Below, piece after piece: positions 44,169 through 52,678 of a stretch of 64,000 nt of DNA. Source of the DNA: an uncultured Eubacterium sp. Lineage in GTDB: Bacteria > Bacillota_A > Clostridia > Lachnospirales > Lachnospiraceae. Location: the NCBI GenBank assembly GCA_910589045.1, contig CAJUSH010000004.1:1-64000 (forward strand), read 5' to 3'. The position numbers and the translations under genes are program-made. The notes under the pieces are model-generated. The model saw only the letters and a list, made by a program, of their open reading frames with translations. It made no database searches and was not told the origin of the DNA. How positions within the stretch are numbered: the first letter of the stretch is position 1; the number at the start of each line of letters is the position of its first letter.

Positions 44169-44879
44169 ATGGATTTGGAAGGAATGAAACAGGGAATTTG
44201 GAACGAAGCATACAATATGGGAGGGAATATTGTTTTTTATCCGCATGAGGAAATCGTGCGTTTTTTGAATAAATATGTCCGAAAGAGAATCGGAATCTCT
44301 GATTTTACAAATATTATGCCACTGATGGATGCTGAATGGGCGAGTTTTGCAAGCCTGGATTTAGGATGCGGGATTGGAAGACATGTAAAGCTTTTGGAGG
44401 AGTTTGGGTTAAACCCATATGGAATTGATTTATCGGGCGAGGCAGTTGAAGAGGGACAGAAATGGATGCGCGTTTTGGGTAAAGATTCACTTGTAGACAA
44501 AATGATTGTCGGGAGTGCCACTGATTTGCCTTACGAGGATGAATTTTTTAATATCTGTGTGTCACATAGTGTGTTGGATTGTATGGCAAGAAGTCTGGCG
44601 AAGAAAGGCATAAAGGAAGCGTTTCGTGTATTAAAAAGGAGAGGCATGATGTATTTGGATTTTTATATGGACGATCAAAAGGGTGACTGTGATGAGCTGT
44701 CACAGACGGGATTTGATAAGGGCACGATAAAATCTTATTTTACGGTAAAAAGTATAAAAGAGCTTATCGGTGACCTGGCAGATATCCGCGAATTTAAAAT
44801 TATACGTGCGACGGATGCGGATGGAAATGATATTCCATATGGCTGCAGGGCACATTTGATTATACAAAAAAGAGCTTAG
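44169..44879 (+). CDS. Class I SAM-dependent methyltransferase
   Basis: This 236-residue methyltransferase has motif I LDLGCGIGRHVKLLEEFG near 64-81, YGIDLSGEAVEEG (motif II), SATDLPYEDEFFNICVSHSV (motif IV) and the usual post-motif helix EAFRVLKRRGMMYLDFY. GGGAGG lies upstream. It is the last gene of the tight deacetylase-adenylation-carrier-GNAT group (53-nt gap), so N- or O-methylation of the attached amino acid or sugar is a reasonable guess. The class alone does not show the target atom. Confidence 0.82.
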   Translation: MDLEGMKQGIWNEAYNMGGNIVFYPHEEIVRFLNKYVRKRIGISDFTNIMPLMDAEWASFASLDLGCGIGRHVKLLEEFGLNPYGIDLSGEAVEEGQKWMRVLGKDSLVDKMIVGSATDLPYEDEFFNICVSHSVLDCMARSLAKKGIKEAFRVLKRRGMMYLDFYMDDQKGDCDELSQTGFDKGTIKSYFTVKSIKELIGDLADIREFKIIRATDADGNDIPYGCRAHLIIQKRA

Positions 44880-44895
44880 GGAAGAGGAATAAGGA

Positions 44896-46137
44896 ATGAT
44901 TCGACCTAGAATATCCGTAATTATTACGGTTTTCAACATTGAAAAATACATAGAGGAATGCCTTGACAGTGTGTTAAATCAGACGATGAGAGAAATAGAG
45001 GTAATTTGTATTGATGATGCCTCTACAGACCATTCATTGGACATTTTGAATGCGTATGCAGTCAGAGATCAGAGGGTGAAGGTTATTGCTCAAACGGAAA
45101 GTATCGGGCCTTCTACGGCAAGAAATATTGGATACAGGCACGCAAAAGGAGAATATGTATATCAGATTGACGGAGACGATTATATTGTGGAAGGCGCTTT
45201 AGAGCGTATGTATACCTGTGCATCAGAAAACAAATTGGATTTTCTAACATTTTCTGCGGACGCGTTTGCCGAGACGGAAGAAATTTCAAAGGAAGTTTTC
45301 AGCTCTTTAAATCTTTATATCAGAACCGGAAGATATAGCGGTGTGATGAGTGGAATGGAGCTTTTTACACAATGCATTTTCAACGGAGATTTTCTGGGAA
45401 ATTTATGTTGCATATTTTTAAGCAAGGATTTTTTTGATTCTGAAAATATGTATTTAGTAGACGGCTTATATGCCTCTGCGGACAATAATTTTTTGTTTTA
45501 TCTGAATGCAAAAAGGGTGATGTGCATTCCTGACGTACTGTATATGAGGAGATTTCGGGAAAATTCCATTGTCACATCAAAAAAGTCGCTCATTAAATTT
45601 GAAAGTATTTTGACGCAATATATATATGAAATTAGTTTGTGGAATCAGAAAAGCTTTGAGCGGCTGACAGAAGATGCACTGGAAAAGTATTTTGCAAGGA
45701 ACTGGAAAGGTGTTTTGAAGGCATATGAAAAAGTAGTGGATAAGGATGTTGCATTGAGATTATTACCAGAACACAAATTGGCAAAATTTGTTTATGAATA
45801 TTGTATTAAAGAAGGCAATGCATATTGGATAAGTCAAACAGATGAGACAATTGCAAAGATACGGAGATATAAGGACATTATCGTATACGGTGCGGCAGAT
45901 ATTGCGAGAGAAGTAAAGAGAGTATTAGATAAAAACAAAATTTCTAATTATGTTTTTGCGGTAAGCGATAATGCGAACGAAAAGAGTTTTGCAGGGGAAA
46001 AAATATACAATATTAACGACTTAAAATGCAAAAAAGAAAACGCTATCGTAATTGTGGCCGCGAGTAAACGACATCATGCGGCAATAAAAGAAAGATTACA
46101 GACATTAGGGTTTAAAGATATTATTGTAGCGGAATAG
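44896..46137 (+). CDS. Glycosyltransferase family 2 with C-terminal Rossmann module
   Basis: In this 413-residue protein, residues 1-300 form a GT2 domain (ISVIITVFNIEKYIEECLDS; IDDASTDHSLDIL; metal motif QIDGDDY near 91-97). Residues about 325-413 form a small Rossmann module (DIIVYGAADIAREVKRVLDK; VFAVSDNANEK; AIVIVAASKRHH). The module is of the same kind as those at the N-termini of the FkbM, radical SAM and DUF115 proteins, but on the other end. No membrane helix. It follows the methyltransferase by 16 nt. Confidence 0.82.
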   Translation: MIRPRISVIITVFNIEKYIEECLDSVLNQTMREIEVICIDDASTDHSLDILNAYAVRDQRVKVIAQTESIGPSTARNIGYRHAKGEYVYQIDGDDYIVEGALERMYTCASENKLDFLTFSADAFAETEEISKEVFSSLNLYIRTGRYSGVMSGMELFTQCIFNGDFLGNLCCIFLSKDFFDSENMYLVDGLYASADNNFLFYLNAKRVMCIPDVLYMRRFRENSIVTSKKSLIKFESILTQYIYEISLWNQKSFERLTEDALEKYFARNWKGVLKAYEKVVDKDVALRLLPEHKLAKFVYEYCIKEGNAYWISQTDETIAKIRRYKDIIVYGAADIAREVKRVLDKNKISNYVFAVSDNANEKSFAGEKIYNINDLKCKKENAIVIVAASKRHHAAIKERLQTLGFKDIIVAE

Positions 46138-46159
46138 AATAAGGAAAGGTAAGGTATAA

Positions 46160-46984
46160 ATGGCGGCAGATGAATTAGTTGAAATCATGGAGATTATTGG
46201 ACGTTTGGATCGACAGAATTATTTGATGGAAAAAAGATACGAGATTCTAAAATCGATGATCTGCGATATATATGATGAGATCATATCACAAAAGAAGGTA
46301 TGCCCGATTTGTAAAAGTGAGATCAGATGCTATATTCCTTATGGAAAGCCGATGCGCTATCACGCGCAGTGTCCAGTTTGCTTAGGGGCGGAGCGCGAGC
46401 GTTTATTAGCAAGATATTTAGATTTGTATTGGGGAAGCAAAATTGCCCATAATGTGGATAGGGAGGGTGGCAAAGTCAAGTTGCTGCATTTTGCTCCAGA
46501 GTTGGGATTTCATCAGCGTTTTCATAATATGGAAGAGGTAGATTATTATCCGGTAGATATCAATGCCGACTATCCCTATCACATCGTTCAGACTGTGGAT
46601 ATCACAAATATCCCTTATCCGGATGATTATTTTGATCTTGTTATTTGTTTTCATGTTATGCAGTATGTGGGAGATGAGAAAACAGCTCTGGAAGAAGTGC
46701 GACGTGTATTAAAACATAAAGGGACGGCTATTTTTTGTGATAATATAAACAGCGACTTAACGAAAACCTTGGAAAAGACGGAATATAATACGCCTGAATT
46801 GAGAGAAGAAAAGTATGGTAACAGGCAATATGTGCGGCGATATGGTACAGACTACGCCAAACGACTGGGTGAGGTTTGGGGGAAAGATCATATTACAACA
46901 TATAGTGTAAATGAGCTTGATCCGAAAGAAGTGGAGAAATATTATTTGTTGCGTGGCGAAGAGCTTTGTATATATAAAAAGTGA
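46160..46984 (+). CDS. Methyltransferase with N-terminal zinc-ribbon-like cysteines
   Basis: In this 274-residue protein residues 48-75 hold CPICKSEIRCYIPYGK then CPVCLGAERERLL, a four-Cys pattern like a zinc ribbon. A class I methyltransferase follows, with weak motif I (LLHFAPELGFHQRF), VDYYPVDINADYP, ITNIPYPDDYFDLVICFHVM and a C-terminal helix EEVRRVLKHKGTAIF. Methyltransferases of this form are common in glycan clusters, where they modify sugars. It starts 22 nt after the GT2 gene. Confidence 0.75.
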   Translation: MAADELVEIMEIIGRLDRQNYLMEKRYEILKSMICDIYDEIISQKKVCPICKSEIRCYIPYGKPMRYHAQCPVCLGAERERLLARYLDLYWGSKIAHNVDREGGKVKLLHFAPELGFHQRFHNMEEVDYYPVDINADYPYHIVQTVDITNIPYPDDYFDLVICFHVMQYVGDEKTALEEVRRVLKHKGTAIFCDNINSDLTKTLEKTEYNTPELREEKYGNRQYVRRYGTDYAKRLGEVWGKDHITTYSVNELDPKEVEKYYLLRGEELCIYKK

Positions 46985-47014
46985 GATGGAATAAACAAGG
47001 AGATATAAAAAGAC

Positions 47015-48790
47015 ATGAATCAGAAAGTATTGATATTGGCTCCTCATCCTGACGATGAATTATTGATAGCGGGAGCGCTGATATATACTTTAAGAAAGAA
47101 AAAATATGATATTACCGTAGCCTATTATACAAACGGAGATTCTGTTGCGGTTCAGGGATTTGTCAGAATGCAGGAGGCGTTGGAGTCTTTAAAGGTGCTG
47201 GGTGTCAGTGAGGATCATGCGATATTTTTGGGATATGGCAATAACTGGAAAGGTGGAATGCATGTATATAATATGCCGGATGAGACGGAAGCGATGTCTT
47301 ATGCCGACAGGAAAGAAACCTATTGTATAGACGGGCATCAGGAATACTGTATGAATAAATTCGGGAAGCATCATCGATATACGCGTCAGAATATCAAAAA
47401 GGATATAAAATCAATGATTCTTGATATTCATGCAGATATTATCATTTGTGTAGACTTTGACTCGCATGCTGACCACCGGGCGCTTTCCTTGTTCTTTGAA
47501 GAGGCAATGGGGGAAATATTAAAGTCGGATGAACGGTATACGCCAATTGTATTAAAGAAATTTGCTTATACTGGTGTGAGCAGTGCGAAATGGGATTATT
47601 ACTCCCTGCCTATGTTAGAAACAAAGCCTGGATATATAAATGAATTTTTAGATGAAAGATATGAATTGGATAACCCGATTTATTTGTGGAACGACCGCAT
47701 ACAGTTAAAAATTGATCGGAAGACAAGAACTAGACATATTTGTAGGAATGTGTTATATAAGGCGGCATGTAAGCATAAATCTCAAAAATTTGATAAGCGT
47801 GTAGGGGCATTTGCAAATGCGGATATTGTTTACTGGCAGAGAAGAACGGACAGTATTTCTTATCTGGCAACGGTGTCGGCAACATCGGGAAGACCAGAAT
47901 ATGTAAATGATTTCAAAATGATTGACTGTTCAGATATTTTATCTGGTAAAAGGGGAGTAGAAATATTACAGAATTGCGTATGGATTCCGGATGCAGATGA
48001 CAATGAAAAAAGATTATTTTTGGATTTTGCAGCACCAGTTCGTATATCAAAAATATATTTATATGAGAATTTTCTGCAAGGAGAAAATATTGTGAAAGCG
48101 CAGCTTTCTTTTGATACGGGGAAAGTAATCACAGTTGAAAATTTTGATCATAAAGGAAGAAAAACAGAGGTTATATTTGATACGCAGCACAATGTAAAGC
48201 ATTTAGAATTTCAAATATTGAAGGGAAGCGGGACAAGCTATGGTTTGACAGAATTGGAAATTTATGAAGATGATAATGAGCAGGATATCCCATTGGAGCG
48301 TTACCAAAAGTCAGAAAAACAGAGTAGAAGTATTGAGAATGACATAGATATTTTATTTGAAAGAAAATTTCATAATATAATTGTAGATCACTCTAAAGAA
48401 AGTATTTATTATGATATGTATCAGACGCTGATGGGATGGGATACAGTTGGTAATGCAGGGGTTGTAAATTGGCTAAAGAAAAAGAATTATACAAATATCG
48501 CAATATATGGGATGGGAGATTTTGGAAGGAAATTAGAGAAAGATTTGGAGAAAACAGATATTCGTATCAGATATGTCATGGATCAATATGCAGGCGGAAT
48601 GACAGCGTCTGTGCCCATTGTGCGTTCTGATTTATTCATGGAAATGCCGGAAGTGGATGTGATAGTTGTGACAGTAACTAGGAGTTATAAGGCAGTAAAG
48701 AAAGATTTGATGGAAAAAGGTTGTAATGAAAATAAAATTGTTTCGCTGCAGCAAATAATTTTAGAGGCTAAGTATTTATTCAGGAGATGA
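47015..48790 (+). CDS. PIG-L deacetylase with discoidin-like region and C-terminal Rossmann module
   Basis: This 591-residue protein opens with a PIG-L (LmbE) N-acetylglucosaminyl deacetylase domain (about 1-250). Zinc-binding PHPDDE is at 10-15 and SHADHRAL near 150. A beta-rich region (about 290-425; RLFLDFAAPVRISKIYLYEN; YGLTELEIYEDD) resembles F5/8 discoidin sugar-binding domains. The last 100 residues form a Rossmann module (NIAIYGMGDFGRKLEKDLEK; IRYVMDQYAGG; VIVVTVTRSYKAV). It is a second possible source of free amino sugars for the aminoacyl cassette. No signal peptide. Confidence 0.78.
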   Translation: MNQKVLILAPHPDDELLIAGALIYTLRKKKYDITVAYYTNGDSVAVQGFVRMQEALESLKVLGVSEDHAIFLGYGNNWKGGMHVYNMPDETEAMSYADRKETYCIDGHQEYCMNKFGKHHRYTRQNIKKDIKSMILDIHADIIICVDFDSHADHRALSLFFEEAMGEILKSDERYTPIVLKKFAYTGVSSAKWDYYSLPMLETKPGYINEFLDERYELDNPIYLWNDRIQLKIDRKTRTRHICRNVLYKAACKHKSQKFDKRVGAFANADIVYWQRRTDSISYLATVSATSGRPEYVNDFKMIDCSDILSGKRGVEILQNCVWIPDADDNEKRLFLDFAAPVRISKIYLYENFLQGENIVKAQLSFDTGKVITVENFDHKGRKTEVIFDTQHNVKHLEFQILKGSGTSYGLTELEIYEDDNEQDIPLERYQKSEKQSRSIENDIDILFERKFHNIIVDHSKESIYYDMYQTLMGWDTVGNAGVVNWLKKKNYTNIAIYGMGDFGRKLEKDLEKTDIRIRYVMDQYAGGMTASVPIVRSDLFMEMPEVDVIVVTVTRSYKAVKKDLMEKGCNENKIVSLQQIILEAKYLFRR

Positions 48791-48797
48791 TGTTATT

Positions 48798-49823
48798 ATG
48801 GAAAAATTACTTATATATGGCATAGGGGAACAGTATAAAAAATTAAAAACAATTATTAATTGGGAAAATGTTTCATTAGATGCGTTTATAAACAGTAAAG
48901 TAACGGAAGACTGTTATGAGGAGGGGATAAAAGTAATTACACCTAAAGAAGCATCCAAAAAAGAGTTTGACTATATTTTATGTGCTACTGATATTTATGA
49001 AGGTGAAATGCGCAAAGAATTAGAAAAATACGGAATCCCTCCTGAAAAAATTATTTCTGGAAAGCTGGATTACAATAATTTTCTGGAAAATAGTTTTTTG
49101 TTCAGTACCTCGAATATTTTACTATTTCAAAATCAAAATATCGAAAAGGAAATGAGTATTCTTGTTGAACGAAATCAGTTTTGCGATATAAGGCATGGAA
49201 TTGATTGGTTGGATGAAAATATGTCAATTATTGGAGATGGAGATTGGGCGGTTGGTTATAGTTATTTGTCAGTTCTTTGCAAGATTTTACAGATCAAAAT
49301 GCCAAGCAATATTTTAGAAATGGGACTTGGGCAGAGCAGTAAGGTTTTGATGAGCTATCAAAAATACAGCGGATGTGATTACAGGATTATTGAGCAGGAT
49401 GAAGAGTGGTATCGTTTTTTTAAGAAGGATACAGGGAGCTTATTAGATCATGCACAAGTATTTATAAAACCAGTGAAACAGGTTTACAATGAGAAATATG
49501 GTACAAATGTAAATTGCTATTCAGATATTGGTGACGTAATTGAAAAGTCTAATACATTTGACCTGATTTCAATTGATGGCCCTTGGGGAAGCGATGGCAT
49601 TTCACGGATAGATATTCTTCCATATATTCCACAGTGCCTGAAAAAATCATGGTGTATTTTAGTGGACGATTATGAACGGATTGGAGAAAAGAATATGATA
49701 GTAGAGCTAGAAGAAATTTTACAAAAAAGCAGTACTGTATATTGTAAAAAAATTTATGGGAAATATCGACAGCTTTGTTTATTTGCATCAAGTGATAATA
49801 AATTTTTTTGTAGTATGTTTTGA
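48798..49823 (+). CDS. Rossmann module fused to a methyltransferase-like domain
   Basis: This 341-residue protein begins with the recurring Rossmann module (about 1-95; KLLIYGIGEQYKKLKTII; DYILCATDIYEGEMR; IPPEKIISG). It is followed by a domain resembling Methyltransf_24-type SAM enzymes (about 165-330; NILEMGLGQSSKVLMSY; YRIIEQDEEWYRFF; DLISIDGPWG; CILVDDYERIG). CAGGAG lies upstream of the ATG, and the previous stop is 7 nt away. Substrate unknown. Confidence 0.65.
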   Translation: MEKLLIYGIGEQYKKLKTIINWENVSLDAFINSKVTEDCYEEGIKVITPKEASKKEFDYILCATDIYEGEMRKELEKYGIPPEKIISGKLDYNNFLENSFLFSTSNILLFQNQNIEKEMSILVERNQFCDIRHGIDWLDENMSIIGDGDWAVGYSYLSVLCKILQIKMPSNILEMGLGQSSKVLMSYQKYSGCDYRIIEQDEEWYRFFKKDTGSLLDHAQVFIKPVKQVYNEKYGTNVNCYSDIGDVIEKSNTFDLISIDGPWGSDGISRIDILPYIPQCLKKSWCILVDDYERIGEKNMIVELEEILQKSSTVYCKKIYGKYRQLCLFASSDNKFFCSMF

Positions 49824-49864
49824 TAATTGTTTTCATTAATTTTCTATGAGGGGATGCGAATGTA

Positions 49865-51169
49865 ATGTATGAGAAGCTGATGAAAAAAGAAGCAAAAATG
49901 GCGGTAGTTGGGCTTGGTTATGTAGGAATACCGCTGGCAATTGAATTCGCAAAAAAGCTGGATGTGATCGGTTTTGATACGAATGAAAAAAAGATTGAAA
50001 AATATAAAAACGGTATTGATGTAACGAAAGAGGTGGGGGACGCGGCAGTGCGGGAAACAGAAATTCACTTTACCTCTGATGAAAGTTCCTTGCAGGAGGC
50101 AGATTTTTTTATCATAGCGGTTCCAACGCCTGTTCGAGAAGACAAAACACCGGATTTAGCGTCGATCGTTTCTGCTTCTGAGATTGTTGGCAGAAATATG
50201 AAATACGGGGCGGTGGTTGTTTATGAGAGTACGGTTTATCCTGGTGTGACGGAGGAAGAATGTGTTCCGGTTTTGGAGAAGAAAAGCGGATTAAAATGCG
50301 GAAGTGATTTTAAAGTGGGATATTCGCCGGAGCGAATCAACCCGAGCGATAAAAAGCATTCTTTATCAAATGTTATAAAAGTGGTATCGGGAATGGACGA
50401 AGAAACACTAGATACGGTTGCAAGGGTGTATGAGCTGGTAGCGCGCGCAGGTGTTCACCGCACAAAGTCGATTAGAATCGCGGAAGCTGCAAAAGTAATT
50501 GAAAATAGCCAGCGTGATCTCAATATTGCGTTTATGAATGAGCTTTCCGTTATTTTTCATAGAATGGGAATTGATACAAAGGCCGTGTTGGAAGCGGCGG
50601 GAACAAAGTGGAATTTTCTGAAATTTCAGCCCGGCTTAGTCGGAGGGCATTGCATAGGCGTCGACCCATACTATTTAACATATAAGGCGGAGCAATTGGG
50701 GTATCATTCACAGGTAATTTTGGCGGGTCGACGTATCAATGATGATATGGGAAGGTACATAGTACAAAATATTGTAAAGGCTTTGATTGGAGCAGATAAA
50801 TCAGTGAAAAATGCCAGAGTGGTGCTTTTAGGGTTTACATTTAAGGAAAACTGCCAGGATACGAGAAATACTAGGGTGATTGATATCATTGAAGAGCTGA
50901 GGGGATATGGAATCGAGCCGATTGTGTCTGACGATGTCGCGGATAAAGCAGAGACAAAAAAATTATATAAAATTTCTTTAACACCTTTGAATGAAGTTAA
51001 GGATGCAGATGTAGTGGCGGTGTGTGTAGGACATGATATTTTCAGAAAGCTGAAAAAAGAGGATGTTGATAAGATGTATGAGGGGAGGATAAAATTATTG
51101 TTTGATATTAAGGGGATCTTTGAAAGAGAACAATATGGAGAGGATGAGTATTTGTATTGGAGATTATAA
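49865..51169 (+). CDS. UDP-N-acetylhexosamine 6-dehydrogenase (TviB/WbpO/WbpA-like)
   Basis: This 434-residue enzyme is of the UDP-glucose/GDP-mannose dehydrogenase family: MAVVGLGYVGIPLAIEFAKK, IIAVPTPVREDKTPDL, VYESTVYPGVTEEECVPVLE, GYSPERINPSDKKH and the catalytic Cys263 in GGHCIGVDPYYLTYKAEQLG, with the C-terminal FKENCQDTRNTRV. The SPERINPSDK and GHCIGVDPYYL forms are those of TviB/WbpO, which oxidise UDP-GlcNAc or UDP-GalNAc to the uronic acid. It would supply an aminouronic acid to the glycan. It is the last gene of the AT-rich block. Confidence 0.87.
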   Translation: MYEKLMKKEAKMAVVGLGYVGIPLAIEFAKKLDVIGFDTNEKKIEKYKNGIDVTKEVGDAAVRETEIHFTSDESSLQEADFFIIAVPTPVREDKTPDLASIVSASEIVGRNMKYGAVVVYESTVYPGVTEEECVPVLEKKSGLKCGSDFKVGYSPERINPSDKKHSLSNVIKVVSGMDEETLDTVARVYELVARAGVHRTKSIRIAEAAKVIENSQRDLNIAFMNELSVIFHRMGIDTKAVLEAAGTKWNFLKFQPGLVGGHCIGVDPYYLTYKAEQLGYHSQVILAGRRINDDMGRYIVQNIVKALIGADKSVKNARVVLLGFTFKENCQDTRNTRVIDIIEELRGYGIEPIVSDDVADKAETKKLYKISLTPLNEVKDADVVAVCVGHDIFRKLKKEDVDKMYEGRIKLLFDIKGIFEREQYGEDEYLYWRL

Positions 51170-51940
51170 GGAGAGCAAGATCAAAATGGAAAAGAGAATT
51201 ACGGATGTAGGTAGAAAAAGCACAGTAGTTCTAGCGATAAATTGATAGTGGAAAGGAATGTTTACCATATAGGAGGGGCAGTTATTTTACTGATGGTTAG
51301 TATGAGAAGTAGATTGTTTCTATTAACAGAGACTTTGCCCTAATTTGTATTGTTACGGGATACTGCCGAAAATAGGTTATTATCTGGCAGAAAAATATCC
51401 GCGTTAGCAGCAGGCATATTGTTTTGTAGTTGTAAATATAAAAAGAACAAAGAAGCATATATTATATGTAAAATTAAAAACATTTCATGAATGGTTTGTA
51501 AGTCAAAGATGTCTTGCGAAAGCGTTTTTAAAGCAGGAGACCAGAGGAGTTTAGTTGAAGTATATAACTAAAATTTTTGGTATAAGCCATAGCCAGTTAA
51601 AAATATCTCAAAATTTACTATAAGAGAAAAATATGCTTATTGTTTAAAGATAGAAGATGAGAGCAACGTAGACGAGTTTGAAAATCTGTTAGCTTCGTAT
51701 TATATACATTTGATTATATGGTTTCAAATTTCCAGAAATTTGCGGAAGGAATTAAAAAATAAATATGAAAGAATTAAAAAATTTGTTGGGATCATCATAT
51801 CCAAAAATTGAAAATTGGAAGGGGTTTCTCCAGACGAAAAAAAGTTCTTATGTTTTTAAATTTCCAGGAAAAATAGAGAATAAATGGAAGATGATAGAAA
51901 AGATTTTTTAGAAATATTTTGGAATGTAAATGGAAAGTGA
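51170..51940. other. Gene-poor AT-rich stretch, probably degenerate
   Basis: About 770 bp with stop codons in all frames and no ORF that I recognise. Short open pieces exist, for example ATG at 51764 with MKELKNLLGSSYPKIENWKG for 48 codons, and an uninterrupted but start-less frame around 51600-51800 (KFTIREKYAYCLKIEDESNV). Neither resembles a known family to me. The region separates the AT-rich island from the more GC-rich block that follows, so it may hold the debris of a lost gene. No tRNA, hairpin terminator or insertion-sequence end was seen. Confidence 0.5.
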
Positions 51941-52675
51941 ATGGAAATGATGATGTTAATTTTCTCTGACCTCCACGCCAACCGCACCGCTTTTGTAGCC
52001 GCCATAAATAAACTCCCAGTTACCCCGTCCATTACTGCCTGCATCCTCCTCGGCGACCTGATTGATTATGGCCCGCACTCCAACGAAGTCATCCAGATGG
52101 TAAAGGAACTTCCTTATCCAGTCTTATGTAGCCTTCGCGGCAACCACGAGGATGCCATCCTGCGGGATACATACGACCGTTTTTCATCCGAGCGCGGCAG
52201 GGAGAGTGCACGCTACACAAGGAGTATTCTAAACGATGCCTCCTGGAAGTACCTCACAGTCGAGATGGAGAGCTGCGGGAAAAAGGAATTTGAAATTGGC
52301 GGGAAAAAGTGCCTTGCAGTACACGGGAGCCTAGCAGATGAATATTGGAAGAGTATTCGGCCGGAGGATGACCTTTCAGCGTACAGTGGGTACGATTATG
52401 TGTTTTCCGGGCATTCGCACCTGCCGCATTATTTTGAGAAATATTACCCTTGTGATGACCTAAGGCACCGGAACAAAAAGAAAACAATCTTCATCAACCC
52501 GGGCTCCGTGGGGCAGCCTAGGAATCTGAATCAGATGGCGCAGTTTGCCTTGCTCGATACGGAAACAGAGCAGGTGATATTTGAAAAAGAAAAATATGAT
52601 GTTGGACTGGAACAGTCGTCCTACTATGGTCAGGTGGATGATTTTTACAGGGAACGATTGGAATGGGGGATTTAG
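51941..52675 (+). CDS. Metallophosphoesterase (YfcE/calcineurin-like)
   Basis: This 244-residue phosphoesterase has all five calcineurin-fold metal motifs: FSDLHANRTAF, LLGDLIDYGPH, LRGNHEDAIL, AVHGSL and SGHSHLPH, then INPGSVGQPRN. The last matches the YfcE/MJ0936 group of phosphodiesterases. Several Met codons lie together at the start (51941, 51947, 51950, 51953) with only a weak ribosome binding site, so the exact start is uncertain by a few residues. It stops 3 nt before the epimerase gene. A role in phosphate-containing glycan metabolism is possible but unproven. Confidence 0.82.
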   Translation: MEMMMLIFSDLHANRTAFVAAINKLPVTPSITACILLGDLIDYGPHSNEVIQMVKELPYPVLCSLRGNHEDAILRDTYDRFSSERGRESARYTRSILNDASWKYLTVEMESCGKKEFEIGGKKCLAVHGSLADEYWKSIRPEDDLSAYSGYDYVFSGHSHLPHYFEKYYPCDDLRHRNKKKTIFINPGSVGQPRNLNQMAQFALLDTETEQVIFEKEKYDVGLEQSSYYGQVDDFYRERLEWGI

Positions 52676-52678
52676 GCG

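Noticed and set aside
26429..51169. Capsule or O-antigen (Wzx/Wzy) locus
   Set aside because: No flippase, polymerase, initiating transferase, chain-length regulator or other membrane protein is recognisable in the region.
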